From positions 62,001 to 126,000 of the forward strand of contig NZ_JAGJDY010000006.1 in the NCBI RefSeq assembly GCF_018100795.1: a stretch of DNA of 64,000 bases, written 5' to 3'. Both the position numbers and the translations under genes were made by a program. Shown here one piece after another: positions 28,270-38,233 of the stretch; within the stretch, counting starts at the first letter, position 1, and each line of letters opens with the position of its first letter. The DNA is from Alteromonas sp. MMG017 (GTDB lineage: Bacteria > Pseudomonadota > Gammaproteobacteria > Enterobacterales > Alteromonadaceae). Below the pieces are notes generated by a model. The model searched no databases, was not told where the DNA came from, and saw only the letters and a program-made list of their open reading frames with translations.

Positions 28270-29295
28270 TTGTCTAAGCTAACCATCGCGTTAGATATCA
28301 TGGGGGGCGATCATGGTCCCCCTGTTATCCTCTCTGCGGCTGTAAAAGCCATTGAACTTCATTCTGACGTTCATTTTTTGCTATGCGGCGACCAAGCCGT
28401 TATATCCCCAGCAATTCAAAATCTCACCGCTTCTCAACGAAGTCGGGTAACTGTATCTCATTGCGACCAAGTGGTTGAAATGGGTGAGGCGCCTACCTCC
28501 GCGTTACGTAATAAAAAACGCTCTTCGATGCGCCGTGTTATTGAATACGTTCAAAGCAATGAAGCCGATGCGTGCGTTAGTGCAGGTAATACCGGTGCGC
28601 TATTAACCTTATCGTTTTATCTATTAAAAACCTTATCGGGTATTGATAGGCCAGCGCTTATCAGCATGATGCCCACCGCGAGTCATCACAATGTTTTCTT
28701 GCTCGATTTAGGCGCGAATGTAAATTGCACGCCTGAAATTCTATTCCAATATGGTGTGATGGGGTCGGTGTTAGCGCAAGAAGCAGCAGGTATTCCTTCT
28801 CCTCGTGTTGCGTTACTAAACGTGGGCGAAGAAGATATAAAAGGAAATGCGTACGTAAAGTTAGCCGATCAATTATTTAAAGATGCACCAGGTATTAATT
28901 ATATTGGCTATGTAGAAGGTGATGACATCTTTACCGATAAAGCCGATGTGGTGGTTACTGACGGTTTTACCGGCAATGTTGCGCTTAAATCTAGTGAAGG
29001 ACTGGCCAAGTTGGTTATCAACGAAGTGAAGCGCCAGTCTCAAAAGAACTTTTATACGCGGCTAATGGCCAAAATTGCTTTTCCATTGCTCAAATCTATC
29101 TATAACAGCGTGAACCCCGACCAGTATAATGGTGCGAGTCTGATAGGATTGCGCGGCATTGTTATCAAGAGTCATGGAAATGCATCTAAAGACGCCTTTT
29201 ATTACGCCATTGTGCAAGCAATGAAAGAAGCAAAGATGCGAGTTCCAGACAAGATAAAAACGAAGATAGAAACGGTTTTATTGGAGCAGCTTTGA
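28270..29295 (+). CDS. plsX: Phosphate acyltransferase PlsX
   Basis: Makes acyl-phosphate from acyl-ACP for phospholipid synthesis. The 341-residue protein starts from TTG (no nearer ATG fits the family): [16 protein letters not shown]. Then come [38 protein letters not shown] and [20 protein letters not shown]. Overlaps fabH by four bases (TTGA), which implies translational coupling. Confidence 0.96.
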   Translation: MSKLTIALDIMGGDHGPPVILSAAVKAIELHSDVHFLLCGDQAVISPAIQNLTASQRSRVTVSHCDQVVEMGEAPTSALRNKKRSSMRRVIEYVQSNEADACVSAGNTGALLTLSFYLLKTLSGIDRPALISMMPTASHHNVFLLDLGANVNCTPEILFQYGVMGSVLAQEAAGIPSPRVALLNVGEEDIKGNAYVKLADQLFKDAPGINYIGYVEGDDIFTDKADVVVTDGFTGNVALKSSEGLAKLVINEVKRQSQKNFYTRLMAKIAFPLLKSIYNSVNPDQYNGASLIGLRGIVIKSHGNASKDAFYYAIVQAMKEAKMRVPDKIKTKIETVLLEQL

Positions 29296-30257
29296 GCAAA
29301 TATTCTCGATTTATCGGTACCGGAAGTTATTACCCTAGTGATATACGAACCAATGCCGATTTGGAAGTTATGGTTGATACCAGTGATGAATGGATCACTG
29401 ATAGAACCGGTATTAAAGAACGCCGAATTATAGGTGCTGAAGAAACCGCTGCGACCATGGGTGCAGAGGCAAGTAAAAAAGCCATAGAGATGGCAGGCAT
29501 CGACCCTCAATCAATTGACATGATAGTGTGTGCTACTACTAGCGGACGCTATGCACTTCCTAGCACTGCCTGTGAAATTCAGCGCATTTTAGGTATTAAC
29601 GGTATTCCTGCATTTGATGTGGCAGCTGCTTGTGCAGGTTATTGCTATGCATTAAGTGTGGCCGACCAATACATCAAATCTGGCATGGCTAAGCGTATCT
29701 TAGTTATTGGTACAGATTGTCTTAGTCGCCTGATAGCGCCTGAAGACCGCACTATGGTCATTTTATTTGGCGATGCTGCCGGTGCCACTATTATAGAAGC
29801 CAGCGATGAGCCGGGTATTTTATCAACTCACATCAACGCTGATGGTTCTTACGGCGATTTACTTTACGTTGGTAACCCAACCCGTGGCGATGAAGCATCG
29901 GTTCACGAAAACTGGGGCGTGATGCGCGGAAACGAAGTTTTCAAAGTTGCCGTGAACAAATTGTCTGAAGTGGTTGAGCAAACCCTTGCGGCAAACAATA
30001 TGCAAAAATCTGATCTGGATTGGCTAGTGCCTCATCAAGCGAATTTCAGAATTATTAAAGCGACAGCAAAAAAACTAGATATGTCGTTAGAACAAGTGGT
30101 AGTGACGTTAGAGAAATACGGTAATACTTCGGCTGCCACAGTACCCACAGCACTAGACACCGCTATTCGCGATGGTCGCATTCAGCGTGGGCAACATTTA
30201 TTACTAGAAGCATTCGGCGGCGGTTTTGCGTGGGCATCTGCGCTGGTACGATACTAG
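29292..30257 (+). CDS. fabH: 3-oxoacyl-ACP synthase III
   Basis: Condenses acetyl-CoA with malonyl-ACP to initiate fatty acid synthesis. 321 residues with the Cys-His-Asn triad: Cys114 in [10 protein letters not shown], His248 in [10 protein letters not shown] and Asn278 in YGNTSAA. It begins with TTG overlapping the plsX stop. Part of the yceD-ycfH block. Confidence 0.97.
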   Translation: MSKYSRFIGTGSYYPSDIRTNADLEVMVDTSDEWITDRTGIKERRIIGAEETAATMGAEASKKAIEMAGIDPQSIDMIVCATTSGRYALPSTACEIQRILGINGIPAFDVAAACAGYCYALSVADQYIKSGMAKRILVIGTDCLSRLIAPEDRTMVILFGDAAGATIIEASDEPGILSTHINADGSYGDLLYVGNPTRGDEASVHENWGVMRGNEVFKVAVNKLSEVVEQTLAANNMQKSDLDWLVPHQANFRIIKATAKKLDMSLEQVVVTLEKYGNTSAATVPTALDTAIRDGRIQRGQHLLLEAFGGGFAWASALVRY

Positions 30258-30330
30258 TTTCTTCTATTAGTCTTATTGAATTCGTTGTATTCAAAAATTC
30301 GTTGTATACAAAAAATAATAAGGAACAACA

Positions 30331-31260
30331 ATGACAAAAACAGCCTGCGTCTTTCCAGGGCAGGGCTCACAATCTGTGGGCATGCTTAAAGAGTTGGCCG
30401 ACAGCCATCCTTCGGTTGTAGATACCTTCAAAGAAGCTTCAGACGTATTAGGTTACGATCTTTGGGATCTGGTACAAAACGACGCCGATGGGAAATTGAA
30501 CGAAACCCATATCACTCAGCCCGCTTTGCTTGCAGCCAGTGTTGCCACTTGGCGCGTACTAGAAGCTCAAGGCATTGAAGTGAGTTACTTAGCGGGTCAC
30601 AGTTTAGGTGAGTATTCTGCGTTAGTGTGTGGCGGTGCCATGTCATTCGCCGATGCGATAAAGCTGGTTGAAGCTCGTGGACAATATATGCAAGAGGCGG
30701 TGCCAGCGGGTGCCGGTGCTATGTATGCCATTATTGGTCTAGATGACAACACCATTGCTAATGTGTGCCACCAAACGGCTATTGCCACAGGTGATGTAGT
30801 GTCTCCGGTTAATTTTAACTCGCCAGGCCAAGTGGTTATTGCGGGTGAAAAAGTGGCCGCTGAGCAAGCTGCTGCTGCATGTAAAGAAGCGGGTGCTAAG
30901 CGAGCGCTTCCACTAGCGGTAAGTGTGCCTTCGCATTGCGAACTTATGCGCCCTGCTGCTGACAAATTAGAAGACGCGCTGGCGACATTAAACGTTCATA
31001 CCCCTGCAATTAATATCATTAATAATGTTGATGTGACCATTGAAACTGACGGTGCATCAATAAAAAGTGCGTTGGTACGCCAATTATATTGCCCCGTGCA
31101 GTGGACGCGTACCGTTGAGTACTTGGCTGCCGCAGGTGTTGAACGCATCATTGAAGTAGGCCCAGGTAAGGTACTTACAGGATTAAATAAACGCATTAAT
31201 AAAAGTTTAGAATCCATTGCTGTAAACACCCCAGAAAGTGTGGAAGCATTAAAACAATAA
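30331..31260 (+). CDS. fabD: Malonyl-CoA:ACP transacylase
   Basis: Loads malonyl groups onto ACP. 309 residues; CVFPGQGSQSVGM near the N terminus, nucleophile Ser91 in GHSLGEYSAL, His202 in VPSHCELM, and EVGPGKVLTGL near the end. AAGGAAC lies before the ATG; fabG follows after nine bases. Confidence 0.97.
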   Translation: MTKTACVFPGQGSQSVGMLKELADSHPSVVDTFKEASDVLGYDLWDLVQNDADGKLNETHITQPALLAASVATWRVLEAQGIEVSYLAGHSLGEYSALVCGGAMSFADAIKLVEARGQYMQEAVPAGAGAMYAIIGLDDNTIANVCHQTAIATGDVVSPVNFNSPGQVVIAGEKVAAEQAAAACKEAGAKRALPLAVSVPSHCELMRPAADKLEDALATLNVHTPAINIINNVDVTIETDGASIKSALVRQLYCPVQWTRTVEYLAAAGVERIIEVGPGKVLTGLNKRINKSLESIAVNTPESVEALKQ

Positions 31261-31269
31261 GGAAACGCT

Positions 31270-32010
31270 ATGAGTCAGTTAGAAGGCAAAGTAGCACTGG
31301 TAACAGGCGCAAGCCGAGGCATTGGTAAAGCCATTGCTAGTCAGCTTGCAGCGCAAGGTGCTACGGTTGTGGGTACTGCTACAAGCGACAGTGGTGCAAG
31401 TGCAATTACTGAATATTTATCTGAGTTTGGTGGCAAAGGTATTGCACTAAATGTTACCGATAAAGACAGTATAGATGCTATAATCAAGGAAATTAATGAC
31501 ACTTTCGGTGGCATTGATATTTTGGTTAATAATGCAGGTATTACCCGTGATAACTTGTTAATGCGTATGAAAGATGACGAATGGCAAGACATCATTAATA
31601 CCAACCTTACAGCCATTTTTACGCTATCAAAAGCGGTACTTCGCGGTATGATGAAGAAACGCTTTGGCCGTATCGTAAATATCGGTTCTGTGGTAGGTAG
31701 TTCGGGTAATGCTGGGCAAGCAAACTACGCAGCAGCGAAAGCAGGTGTTATTGGTTTTTCGAAATCTATGGCACGTGAAGTGGCTTCTCGTGGTATAACT
31801 ATTAACGTTGTTGCGCCTGGTTTTATCGATACTGACATGACAAAATCATTGACGGACGATCAAAAAAGCGCAATTTTTAAAGATATTCCTGCTAACCGTT
31901 TAGGTGAACCTGATGAAATAGCAGCCACTGTTGCCTTTTTAGTGAGCAGCGGTGCAGCCTATATTACAGGCGAAACTATCCATGTAAACGGTGGTATGTA
32001 TATGGGTTAA
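31270..32010 (+). CDS. fabG: 3-oxoacyl-ACP reductase
   Basis: NADPH-dependent SDR that reduces beta-ketoacyl-ACP. 246 residues; cofactor loop TGASRGIGKAIA, NNAGITRDNLLMRM, and catalytic Ser140, Tyr153 and Lys157 (NIGSVVG, YAAAKAG). Ends with ITGETIHVNGGMYM. Ribosome site AAGGAAAC. Confidence 0.97.
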   Translation: MSQLEGKVALVTGASRGIGKAIASQLAAQGATVVGTATSDSGASAITEYLSEFGGKGIALNVTDKDSIDAIIKEINDTFGGIDILVNNAGITRDNLLMRMKDDEWQDIINTNLTAIFTLSKAVLRGMMKKRFGRIVNIGSVVGSSGNAGQANYAAAKAGVIGFSKSMAREVASRGITINVVAPGFIDTDMTKSLTDDQKSAIFKDIPANRLGEPDEIAATVAFLVSSGAAYITGETIHVNGGMYMG

Positions 32011-32134
32011 ATTCACGAAAATTGTGAATTTAACTGTGTTTGGGGTGGATTTTCCCCGAACTTGGATGTAAAAATAGAACATTAAGAATTTGGGATGTCG
32101 CTGGTTTGACCAGAAAAATTGTTTAAACTGGTGC

Positions 32135-32163
32135 TTGCAAGCTTGTACCTTGCAAAATAAACT
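32135..32163 (+). promoter_or_regulatory. Candidate internal promoter for acpP
   Basis: TTGCAA and TAAACT with a 17-base spacer, 46 bases upstream of the acpP ATG, inside a 199-base gap. Each hexamer matches at four of six positions, so support is moderate. A separate promoter is expected because AcpP is needed at far higher level than the Fab enzymes. Confidence 0.35.
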
Positions 32164-32209
32164 AGCGGCACTTTGACTATCTAGTGACGTTTAAGGGAAA
32201 CCTAGAATT

Positions 32210-32449
32210 ATGAGTAACATTGAAGAACGCGTTAAGAAAATTATCATTGAACAACTTGGCGTAAAAGAAGAAGAAGTAAAAGCTGAAGCTTCATTCGTTG
32301 ATGATTTGGGCGCAGACTCACTTGACACTGTTGAGCTAGTAATGGCGTTAGAAGAAGAATTTGATACTGAAATTCCTGACGAAGAAGCAGAAAAAATTAC
32401 TACTGTTCAGTCAGCGATTGATTACATCAATGCTAACAAAGACGCTTAA
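32210..32449 (+). CDS. acpP: Acyl carrier protein
   Basis: A 79-residue acidic four-helix carrier. The phosphopantetheine attachment serine is Ser37 in [18 protein letters not shown]. Strong ribosome site (AAGGGAAACC). It is followed by a hairpin with T-run before fabF, and preceded by a candidate promoter, so its level is probably set separately from its neighbours. Confidence 0.98.
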   Translation: MSNIEERVKKIIIEQLGVKEEEVKAEASFVDDLGADSLDTVELVMALEEEFDTEIPDEEAEKITTVQSAIDYINANKDA

Positions 32450-32469
32450 GTCTTCGTTATAGTAAATTA

Positions 32470-32497
32470 AAAAACGGCTCTCTTTAGAGCCGTTTTT
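32470..32497 (+). terminator. Terminator/attenuator between acpP and fabF
   Basis: 12-bp stem AAAAACGGCTCT / AGAGCCGTTTTT with loop CTTT. It can end the abundant acpP message or let part of transcription continue into fabF, which starts 38 bases later. Confidence 0.85.
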
Positions 32498-32535
32498 GTA
32501 TTCCCACCTTATTGGTTCCAATGCGAGGGCTTTTT

Positions 32536-33774
32536 GTGACAAAACGTCGCGTAGTGGTTACTGGTCTTGGCATGCTTTCACCTTTGGGTCTTTCTGTAGA
32601 TGAGACTTGGCGTCGTCTGTTAGCAGGCGAAAGCGGTATTGGTGAAATCACCCATTTTGATTGCAGTGACTATTCCACCCGTTTCGCAGGTCAAGTTGAT
32701 AACTTCGACCCGCAGGAATATATAGAAAAAAAAGAAACGAAGAAAATGGACAGGTTTATTCAGCTGGGTATTGCAGCGGGTAAACAGGCCATGGCTGATT
32801 CGGGCTTAACGATAACTGAAGAAAATGCACACCGAGTAGGTGTGGCTATTGGTTCAGGCATCGGTGGGCTAGAGCAAATTGAACAAAACCACACCAAATT
32901 AATGAATAGCGGTCCTAAGCGCGTTTCTCCATTTTTTGTGCCTTCCACTATCACCAACATGATTTCTGGCTTTTTGTCTATCATGGAAGGGCTTAAAGGG
33001 CCGAATCTAAACGTAGTGACGGCGTGTACCACTGGTGTGCATAACATTGGTATTGCTGCGCGTACTATCGCGTATGACGATGCAGATGCCATGCTAGCAG
33101 GCGGTTCTGAAGCGTCTATCACGCCATTAGGTATTGCTGGTTTTTCTGCGGCACGTGCATTGTCTGCACGAAACGACGATCCTCAAGGCGCTAGTCGCCC
33201 TTGGGATAAAGATCGTGACGGTTTCGTCATGGGCGAAGGCGCTGGTGTAGTGATGCTAGAAGAATACGAAGCGGCAAAGGCTCGTGGTGCAACCATTTAC
33301 GCTGAACTTGTTGGTTTTGGTATGAGTGGCGATGCTTATCATATGACATCACCACCTGCTGACGGTGAAGGTGCGGCGGCTTCAATGAGTAACGCTATTC
33401 GCGATGCAAAAATTGAAAGCAGTGAAATTGGTTACGTTAACGCTCACGGGACATCAACGCCAGCGGGTGATATTGCAGAAGTGGCAGCGGTTAAACGCGT
33501 GTTCAACGAACATGCGCACAACATGCTTGTAAGCTCTACTAAGTCGATGACAGGTCATTTACTTGGTGCAGCAGGCTCTGTAGAAGCTATTTTCACCATA
33601 TTGGCACTACGTGACAAAATGGCACCGCCAACCATTAATTTGGATGAGCCAAGCGAAGGATGCGATTTAGACTTCGTGGCAAATAAAGCAAAAATGTTTA
33701 CTTCAGACTATGCGCTGTGTAATTCATTTGGCTTTGGTGGTACTAACGGTTCGCTTATTTTCAAACGAATTTAA
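32536..33774 (+). CDS. fabF: 3-oxoacyl-ACP synthase II
   Basis: Elongating condensing enzyme. 412 residues from the GTG at 32536, chosen because GAGGG lies 7 bases before it and the protein then starts [16 protein letters not shown] like E. coli; an ATG at 32512 would add eight residues and hide the ribosome site. Triad Cys164 ([10 protein letters not shown]), His304 ([11 protein letters not shown]), His341 ([10 protein letters not shown]). Same length as the E. coli enzyme. Confidence 0.97.
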   Translation: MTKRRVVVTGLGMLSPLGLSVDETWRRLLAGESGIGEITHFDCSDYSTRFAGQVDNFDPQEYIEKKETKKMDRFIQLGIAAGKQAMADSGLTITEENAHRVGVAIGSGIGGLEQIEQNHTKLMNSGPKRVSPFFVPSTITNMISGFLSIMEGLKGPNLNVVTACTTGVHNIGIAARTIAYDDADAMLAGGSEASITPLGIAGFSAARALSARNDDPQGASRPWDKDRDGFVMGEGAGVVMLEEYEAAKARGATIYAELVGFGMSGDAYHMTSPPADGEGAAASMSNAIRDAKIESSEIGYVNAHGTSTPAGDIAEVAAVKRVFNEHAHNMLVSSTKSMTGHLLGAAGSVEAIFTILALRDKMAPPTINLDEPSEGCDLDFVANKAKMFTSDYALCNSFGFGGTNGSLIFKRI

Positions 33775-33811
33775 GCCCAAGCAATCGTTTGGACACCCTT
33801 AGTTATTGATT

Positions 33812-33840
33812 AAAGGCAGCGCAAGCTGCCTTTCTTGTTT
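33812..33840 (+). terminator. Terminator downstream of fabF
   Basis: 9-bp stem AAAGGCAGC / GCTGCCTTT closing a GCAA tetraloop, followed by CTTGTTT. The T-tract is broken, so partial read-through into pabC is likely. Confidence 0.65.
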
Positions 33841-33893
33841 GCGCACAACAACTTGGTATACTGCACGGCAGACGTTAATTATTAGAGCTAGTT

Positions 33894-34829
33894 GTGAAAA
33901 TAGTCGCAAACACCGACACCACATCGTCAACCCCTTCATCCTCCGATGCAATTGCCTTAAACGACAGGGCACTGAACTATGCTGATGGCGTTTTTACTAC
34001 CATGTGCGTTAGTCATGGAAAAGCAGAGCTACTGTCTTTTCATCTTGCTAGGCTCAATCATGATGCCAAAGCATTGGCCATTTCCCTCGACATGACTGCA
34101 CTAAAACAGGCTATTGATGAGTATATCAATACACTTACTGCATCACTTGAACATCCCAGCATTAAAAAGGTAATGAAGATCCATGTATCTTCAGGAGAGG
34201 GCGGTCGAGGTTACGCACGAGATGCCCAAGCGCCTGCCATCGTTCGATTTTCTAGTCATACTTACCCTACGCATTATGCTGAATTGCAAACAACCGGGTT
34301 ATCGGTAATATGCGCGAAAACACCACTCGCTATCCAACCACTTTTAGGCGGCATTAAGCATATGAACCGGTTAGAGCAGGTATTGGTTAAGCGTGAAGTA
34401 ATTGCGGCCAATGCCGATGATGCCTTAGTGTTCGACACGCAAGGGCGCCTTATTGAGGCCAGTGCTGGAAACGTATTTTTTCAAACTGACAGCGGATGGC
34501 ACACGCCTAAGGTAAATAATTGCGGTGTAAATGGTGTTGTGCGCCAGTGTTTATTAAGTGTGTTAAAGCCAAGCTCGTCAAAAGACAGCGACATAAGTAG
34601 CAACGCTTTAGTCGTTAATGAAGGCGAGTACACACTGGCTGATGTAGCTAATGCCAAGGCACTAGTGATCACCAATGCCTTAATGGGCGTAATGCCCGTT
34701 AATAACGTTGTGCTAAACGAAGGAAAAACTGGCGATGAGTTAGTATTTAATGCGGCTCATGAAGGGGCAAAGATCCTAGCTAGGTTAGTATTAGATAAAA
34801 TTCAGGAAGATCATGCGAATAGTTATTAG
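33894..34829 (+). CDS. pabC: Aminodeoxychorismate lyase
   Basis: PLP-dependent class IV enzyme that releases 4-aminobenzoate from 4-amino-4-deoxychorismate for folate. 311 residues from GTG. NDRALNYADGVFTTM is the N-terminal signature, the PLP lysine is in GIKHMNRLEQV, and IEASAGNVFF and NGVVR follow. It is longer than E. coli PabC because of an N-terminal Ser/Thr stretch and a loop near SSKDSDISS. The 3' end overlaps mltG by 17 bases. Confidence 0.93.
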   Translation: MKIVANTDTTSSTPSSSDAIALNDRALNYADGVFTTMCVSHGKAELLSFHLARLNHDAKALAISLDMTALKQAIDEYINTLTASLEHPSIKKVMKIHVSSGEGGRGYARDAQAPAIVRFSSHTYPTHYAELQTTGLSVICAKTPLAIQPLLGGIKHMNRLEQVLVKREVIAANADDALVFDTQGRLIEASAGNVFFQTDSGWHTPKVNNCGVNGVVRQCLLSVLKPSSSKDSDISSNALVVNEGEYTLADVANAKALVITNALMGVMPVNNVVLNEGKTGDELVFNAAHEGAKILARLVLDKIQEDHANSY

Positions 34830-35856
34830 CATTGGGATAATGCTGGCGCTTGTATTGGGTGCAATTACCTTTGGCGTTTTATATGTAAATGGGCAAGCTT
34901 CATCGCCCTTGTCGATTTCTCAACCCCAGCTTTATACGGTAGAAAAGGGCAGTAGCGGATATAAAGTGGTAAGGGAGCTTCGGGCGCGTGATTTAATCGA
35001 TAGCCCTGAATTAGCCACCAAGCTTTGGCTTAAATTCTTTGCTGCCAATACCCATGTGAAATCGGGTACATACCGTTTAACACCAGGACAATCATTGCGC
35101 GAAGTGTTTGCCACATTAAGTCGTGGCGAAGAGCATTATTTTGCGGTGAGTTTGGTAGAAGGGCTTACACTAAAAGAGTGGTTGGTTACCCTAAACGCGC
35201 AAACTGAGCTTATTAATGATGTATCGCTAGCTCAGGTTGACGAGACGATTAAAACCACAAGTACGACAAGCGAGAATAAAGCAGCCCCAATATCATGGCT
35301 GAATGACGCTAGCAGCGCTGAAGGTTTATTTTTAGCCGACACGTATTTTTTTACCGCTAATACTGCGGCCAGTAGCATTTTAAAACGTGCCCATAAGGCT
35401 ATGTTAGATTATGTTGAAACCCAATGGCAGCAACGGCAAGCAGATTTGCCATTGAACTCACCGTACGACGCCCTAATATTGGCAAGTATTATTGAAAAAG
35501 AAACCGCGGTGAGCGAAGAGCGAGCTAAAATTGCGGGGGTCTTTGTGAACCGGCTACGTAAGAATATGCGTTTACAAACGGATCCCACCGTAATTTACGG
35601 CATTGGTGATACGTATGATGGTAATATTACCCGTAAGCATCTTCGTACGCCCACACCTTACAACACGTATACTATTAAAGGTTTGCCGCCCACGCCTATC
35701 GCGATGGCCGGTAAAGAAGCCATTTGGGCCGCATTAAACCCGATGGAAACCGATGCTTTGTATTTTGTTGCTAGAGGTGATGGTAGCCACGAATTTTCAT
35801 CTTCGCTGGCAGCCCATAATGCGGCTGTGCGAAAATATCAGTTAAACCGAAAATAA
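34813..35856 (+). CDS. mltG: Endolytic murein transglycosylase MltG
   Basis: Inner-membrane lytic transglycosylase that cuts nascent glycan strands. 347 residues with one N-terminal helix (about 5-25), a LysM-like subdomain (VEKGSSGYKVVRELRARDLI) and the YceG catalytic domain with Glu228 in ASIIEKETA, then FVNRLRKNMRLQTDPTVIY and TPYNTYTIKGLPPTPIA. A Ser/Thr-rich insertion (about 145-157) is not usual in E. coli MltG. Overlaps pabC by 17 bases and is followed by tmk after 21. Confidence 0.95.
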   Translation: MRIVISIGIMLALVLGAITFGVLYVNGQASSPLSISQPQLYTVEKGSSGYKVVRELRARDLIDSPELATKLWLKFFAANTHVKSGTYRLTPGQSLREVFATLSRGEEHYFAVSLVEGLTLKEWLVTLNAQTELINDVSLAQVDETIKTTSTTSENKAAPISWLNDASSAEGLFLADTYFFTANTAASSILKRAHKAMLDYVETQWQQRQADLPLNSPYDALILASIIEKETAVSEERAKIAGVFVNRLRKNMRLQTDPTVIYGIGDTYDGNITRKHLRTPTPYNTYTIKGLPPTPIAMAGKEAIWAALNPMETDALYFVARGDGSHEFSSSLAAHNAAVRKYQLNRK

Positions 35857-35877
35857 AAAGTCCAACAACGAATAATT

Positions 35878-36495
35878 ATGAACGGAAAGTTTATTGTAGT
35901 AGAGGGCCTTGAAGGGGCCGGAAAAAGTTCAGTGATTGGGCTTATAGTAAAGCAATTGCAAGATGCAGGTATTGCGGTTGAGCAAACACGCGAGCCAGGC
36001 GGTACGCCTATGGCTGAGGCTATTCGCGAGTGCGTTAAACACGATTGGGACGAAACCGTAGCCGAAGAAACAGAATTATTGTTGATGTATGCGGCGCGGG
36101 TACAGCTATTAACTAATCGTATACTTCCTGCGTTAAATGCAGGGCAGTGGGTCGTCGGTGACCGGCATGATTTATCTTCACAAGCCTATCAAGGCGGTGG
36201 TCGTGGCGTGAGTGCTGATACCATGAGTGCCATTAGCAAGATAGCGCTCAACGGTTTTAAACCTAATTTAACCTTGTACCTAGACGTTGAACCAGCCATC
36301 GGCTTAGAACGCGCTAGGGGCAGGGGAGAGCTTGATCGTATTGAACAAGCAGGCTTGGCTTTTTTTGAGCGTACCCGTGAACGGTACTTAAGCCTCGCAG
36401 CACAAGATGACAGTATTGTAGTGATTAATGCCATGCAAGCTATGGAAGATGTGCATGAAGACGTGATTACAGCCGTGCAGGAGTATCTTTCTTAA
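35878..36495 (+). CDS. tmk: Thymidylate kinase
   Basis: Phosphorylates dTMP to dTDP. 205 residues; P-loop GLEGAGKSS (10-18), TREPGGTPMAEAIR, GDRHDLSSQAYQGGGRG and a lid region GRGELDRIE. Its stop TAA shares one base with the holB start (TAATG), indicating translational coupling. Confidence 0.96.
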   Translation: MNGKFIVVEGLEGAGKSSVIGLIVKQLQDAGIAVEQTREPGGTPMAEAIRECVKHDWDETVAEETELLLMYAARVQLLTNRILPALNAGQWVVGDRHDLSSQAYQGGGRGVSADTMSAISKIALNGFKPNLTLYLDVEPAIGLERARGRGELDRIEQAGLAFFERTRERYLSLAAQDDSIVVINAMQAMEDVHEDVITAVQEYLS

Positions 36496-37391
36496 TGCAA
36501 TCTGGGCAAATGCTACCTTGGTTCACTGATACCTATAACGAATTGCTTGTACGCTATTTTAATAACAAGCTGCATCATGCGCTGTTATTCATTGGCGCTA
36601 AAGGTATTGGTAAAGCGAAGCTGGTGGCAGGGCTGTCGGATACCCTCTTGTGTAAACAACCAACCCCGCAAGGTGCATGTAATGCATGCCAAAGCTGTCA
36701 TTTGCGCCTTGCTGGTAATCACCCCGATTTTTACGTACTAGAAAGCGAAAAGCAGTTGGGCGTGGATAAAATTCGAGAAGGTATTGCCAAGTTAAGTGGT
36801 ACGGCGCAAATGGGGGGCAACAAGGTGCTGGTGATCCCTGTGGCCGATAGCATGACAGAGGCCGCGGCTAATGCACTCTTGAAAACTTTAGAAGAGCCCA
36901 CCAATAATACATACCTGCTGCTAATCACTGACAGTCTTAACAGAATAATGCCTACCATTTTGAGCCGATGTGAAAAACATTCGCTGGGTTTGCCTGACGT
37001 GCAAAGTAGTTTGGCCTATTTACAGCAACAAGGCGTACAAGATGCCAGTGAAGCGTTATTAGAAGCCTATGGTTACGCGCCACTTCGTTTAGAAGCTGCA
37101 CTTAATAGCGAAAGCGATTTTAATTATCGTACTTTCACTGACGGTATGGGCGCATTACTTGCTAGTTCAGGAAGTCAGCAGCTTTTAGCTCTTGCTAATA
37201 AATGGCAAAGTGATGCTGTTCAGGTAGCAACGTGGTGCCAACATATGGCCCATAAAGCGTATGTAGAACGCCAACAAGCGCAAGATTACGCGCGTTATAG
37301 GGCTTGCGTAGAGGCAGTTAAAACCTTACAGCACCCAGGGGTGAATAAATCCATGGTGTTGGTCAGTATTCTAAAACAATTTCAGCGCTAG
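36495..37391 (+). CDS. holB: DNA polymerase III delta' subunit
   Basis: Clamp-loader subunit. 298 residues; degenerate Walker A GAKGIGKAKL, a four-cysteine zinc module (CKQPTPQGACNACQSC), NALLKTLEEP and the sensor motif ILSRC. Gammaproteobacterial delta' does not hydrolyse ATP, in line with the altered P-loop. Coupled to tmk through a TAATG overlap. In several Proteobacteria a pilZ gene follows holB; none is present here. Confidence 0.93.
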   Translation: MQSGQMLPWFTDTYNELLVRYFNNKLHHALLFIGAKGIGKAKLVAGLSDTLLCKQPTPQGACNACQSCHLRLAGNHPDFYVLESEKQLGVDKIREGIAKLSGTAQMGGNKVLVIPVADSMTEAAANALLKTLEEPTNNTYLLLITDSLNRIMPTILSRCEKHSLGLPDVQSSLAYLQQQGVQDASEALLEAYGYAPLRLEAALNSESDFNYRTFTDGMGALLASSGSQQLLALANKWQSDAVQVATWCQHMAHKAYVERQQAQDYARYRACVEAVKTLQHPGVNKSMVLVSILKQFQR

Positions 37392-37434
37392 GCCACGTTG
37401 TTAGTGGGTTAGCCGTAAAAAAGATAGGTATATT

Positions 37435-38214
37435 TTGTTCGTAGATTCACATTGTCATTTAGACAGATTAAAGCAATCGCCAGAAGAATTGGCAGAAACT
37501 CTTAACTTTGCGCGCACTCGCGGTGTAGAGCACTTTTTATGTGTGTGCGTATCGGTGACCGATTACGACAGCATGTTAGAAACGGTAAAAGACTTTGCTG
37601 ATGTCTCTGTCTCTTGTGGCGTACACCCTCTTCACCAAGAAGATGCATGTACTTACCATGAGTTACTTGAAAAAGCGCAAGACGATGCGGTAGTAGCGAT
37701 TGGTGAAACAGGCTTAGACTATTTTTATAGCCCTGAAAGCAAAGAGGTTCAGCTAACGTCGTTTGTTGATCATATTAAAGTCGCTAACGAAACGAAAAAG
37801 CCGCTTATCATTCACACTCGTGATGCCCGCGACGACACCATTAATTTGCTGCGCGAGCATAAAGCTAGCCATACAAAAGGCGTGCTGCATTGCTTTACCG
37901 AATCCCTTGAAATGGCGCAGGCCGCAATTGAAATGGATTTCTACATCTCTATTTCTGGCATCGTCACGTTTAAATCTGCCAGTGAATTACAAGATGTTGT
38001 AAAAGCGGTTCCCCTCGAGCGCCTACTCATTGAAACCGATTCGCCTTGGCTAGCCCCAGTCCCTCACAGAGGTAAACAAAATCAGCCTGGCTATGTGGTA
38101 GAAGTCGCCGAATTTATTGCCGAATTAAAAGGTATATCGGTGAAAGAATTAGCACGTATTACCACTGAAAATTTCTACACTTTGTTTTCACTTGCCCAAC
38201 GTAAAGCCGCTTAA
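37435..38214 (+). CDS. ycfH: TatD-family metal-dependent hydrolase YcfH
   Basis: A 259-residue TIM-barrel hydrolase. Metal ligands are visible in FVDSHCHLD (HxH), GETGLDYFY (Glu), IIHTRDA (His), LHCFTES (His) and IETDSPWLAP (Asp). Starts from TTG. E. coli YcfH sits at the same place after holB. TatD relatives have 3'-5' exonuclease or D-aminoacyl-tRNA deacylase-like activity; the substrate of YcfH is not settled. Confidence 0.93.
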   Translation: MFVDSHCHLDRLKQSPEELAETLNFARTRGVEHFLCVCVSVTDYDSMLETVKDFADVSVSCGVHPLHQEDACTYHELLEKAQDDAVVAIGETGLDYFYSPESKEVQLTSFVDHIKVANETKKPLIIHTRDARDDTINLLREHKASHTKGVLHCFTESLEMAQAAIEMDFYISISGIVTFKSASELQDVVKAVPLERLLIETDSPWLAPVPHRGKQNQPGYVVEVAEFIAELKGISVKELARITTENFYTLFSLAQRKAA

Positions 38215-38233
38215 GCGACCGGAGAGTTTAAAA

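Noticed and set aside
32512-32535. Upstream start for fabF
   Set aside because: The ribosome site GAGGG lies inside this segment and serves the GTG at 32536.
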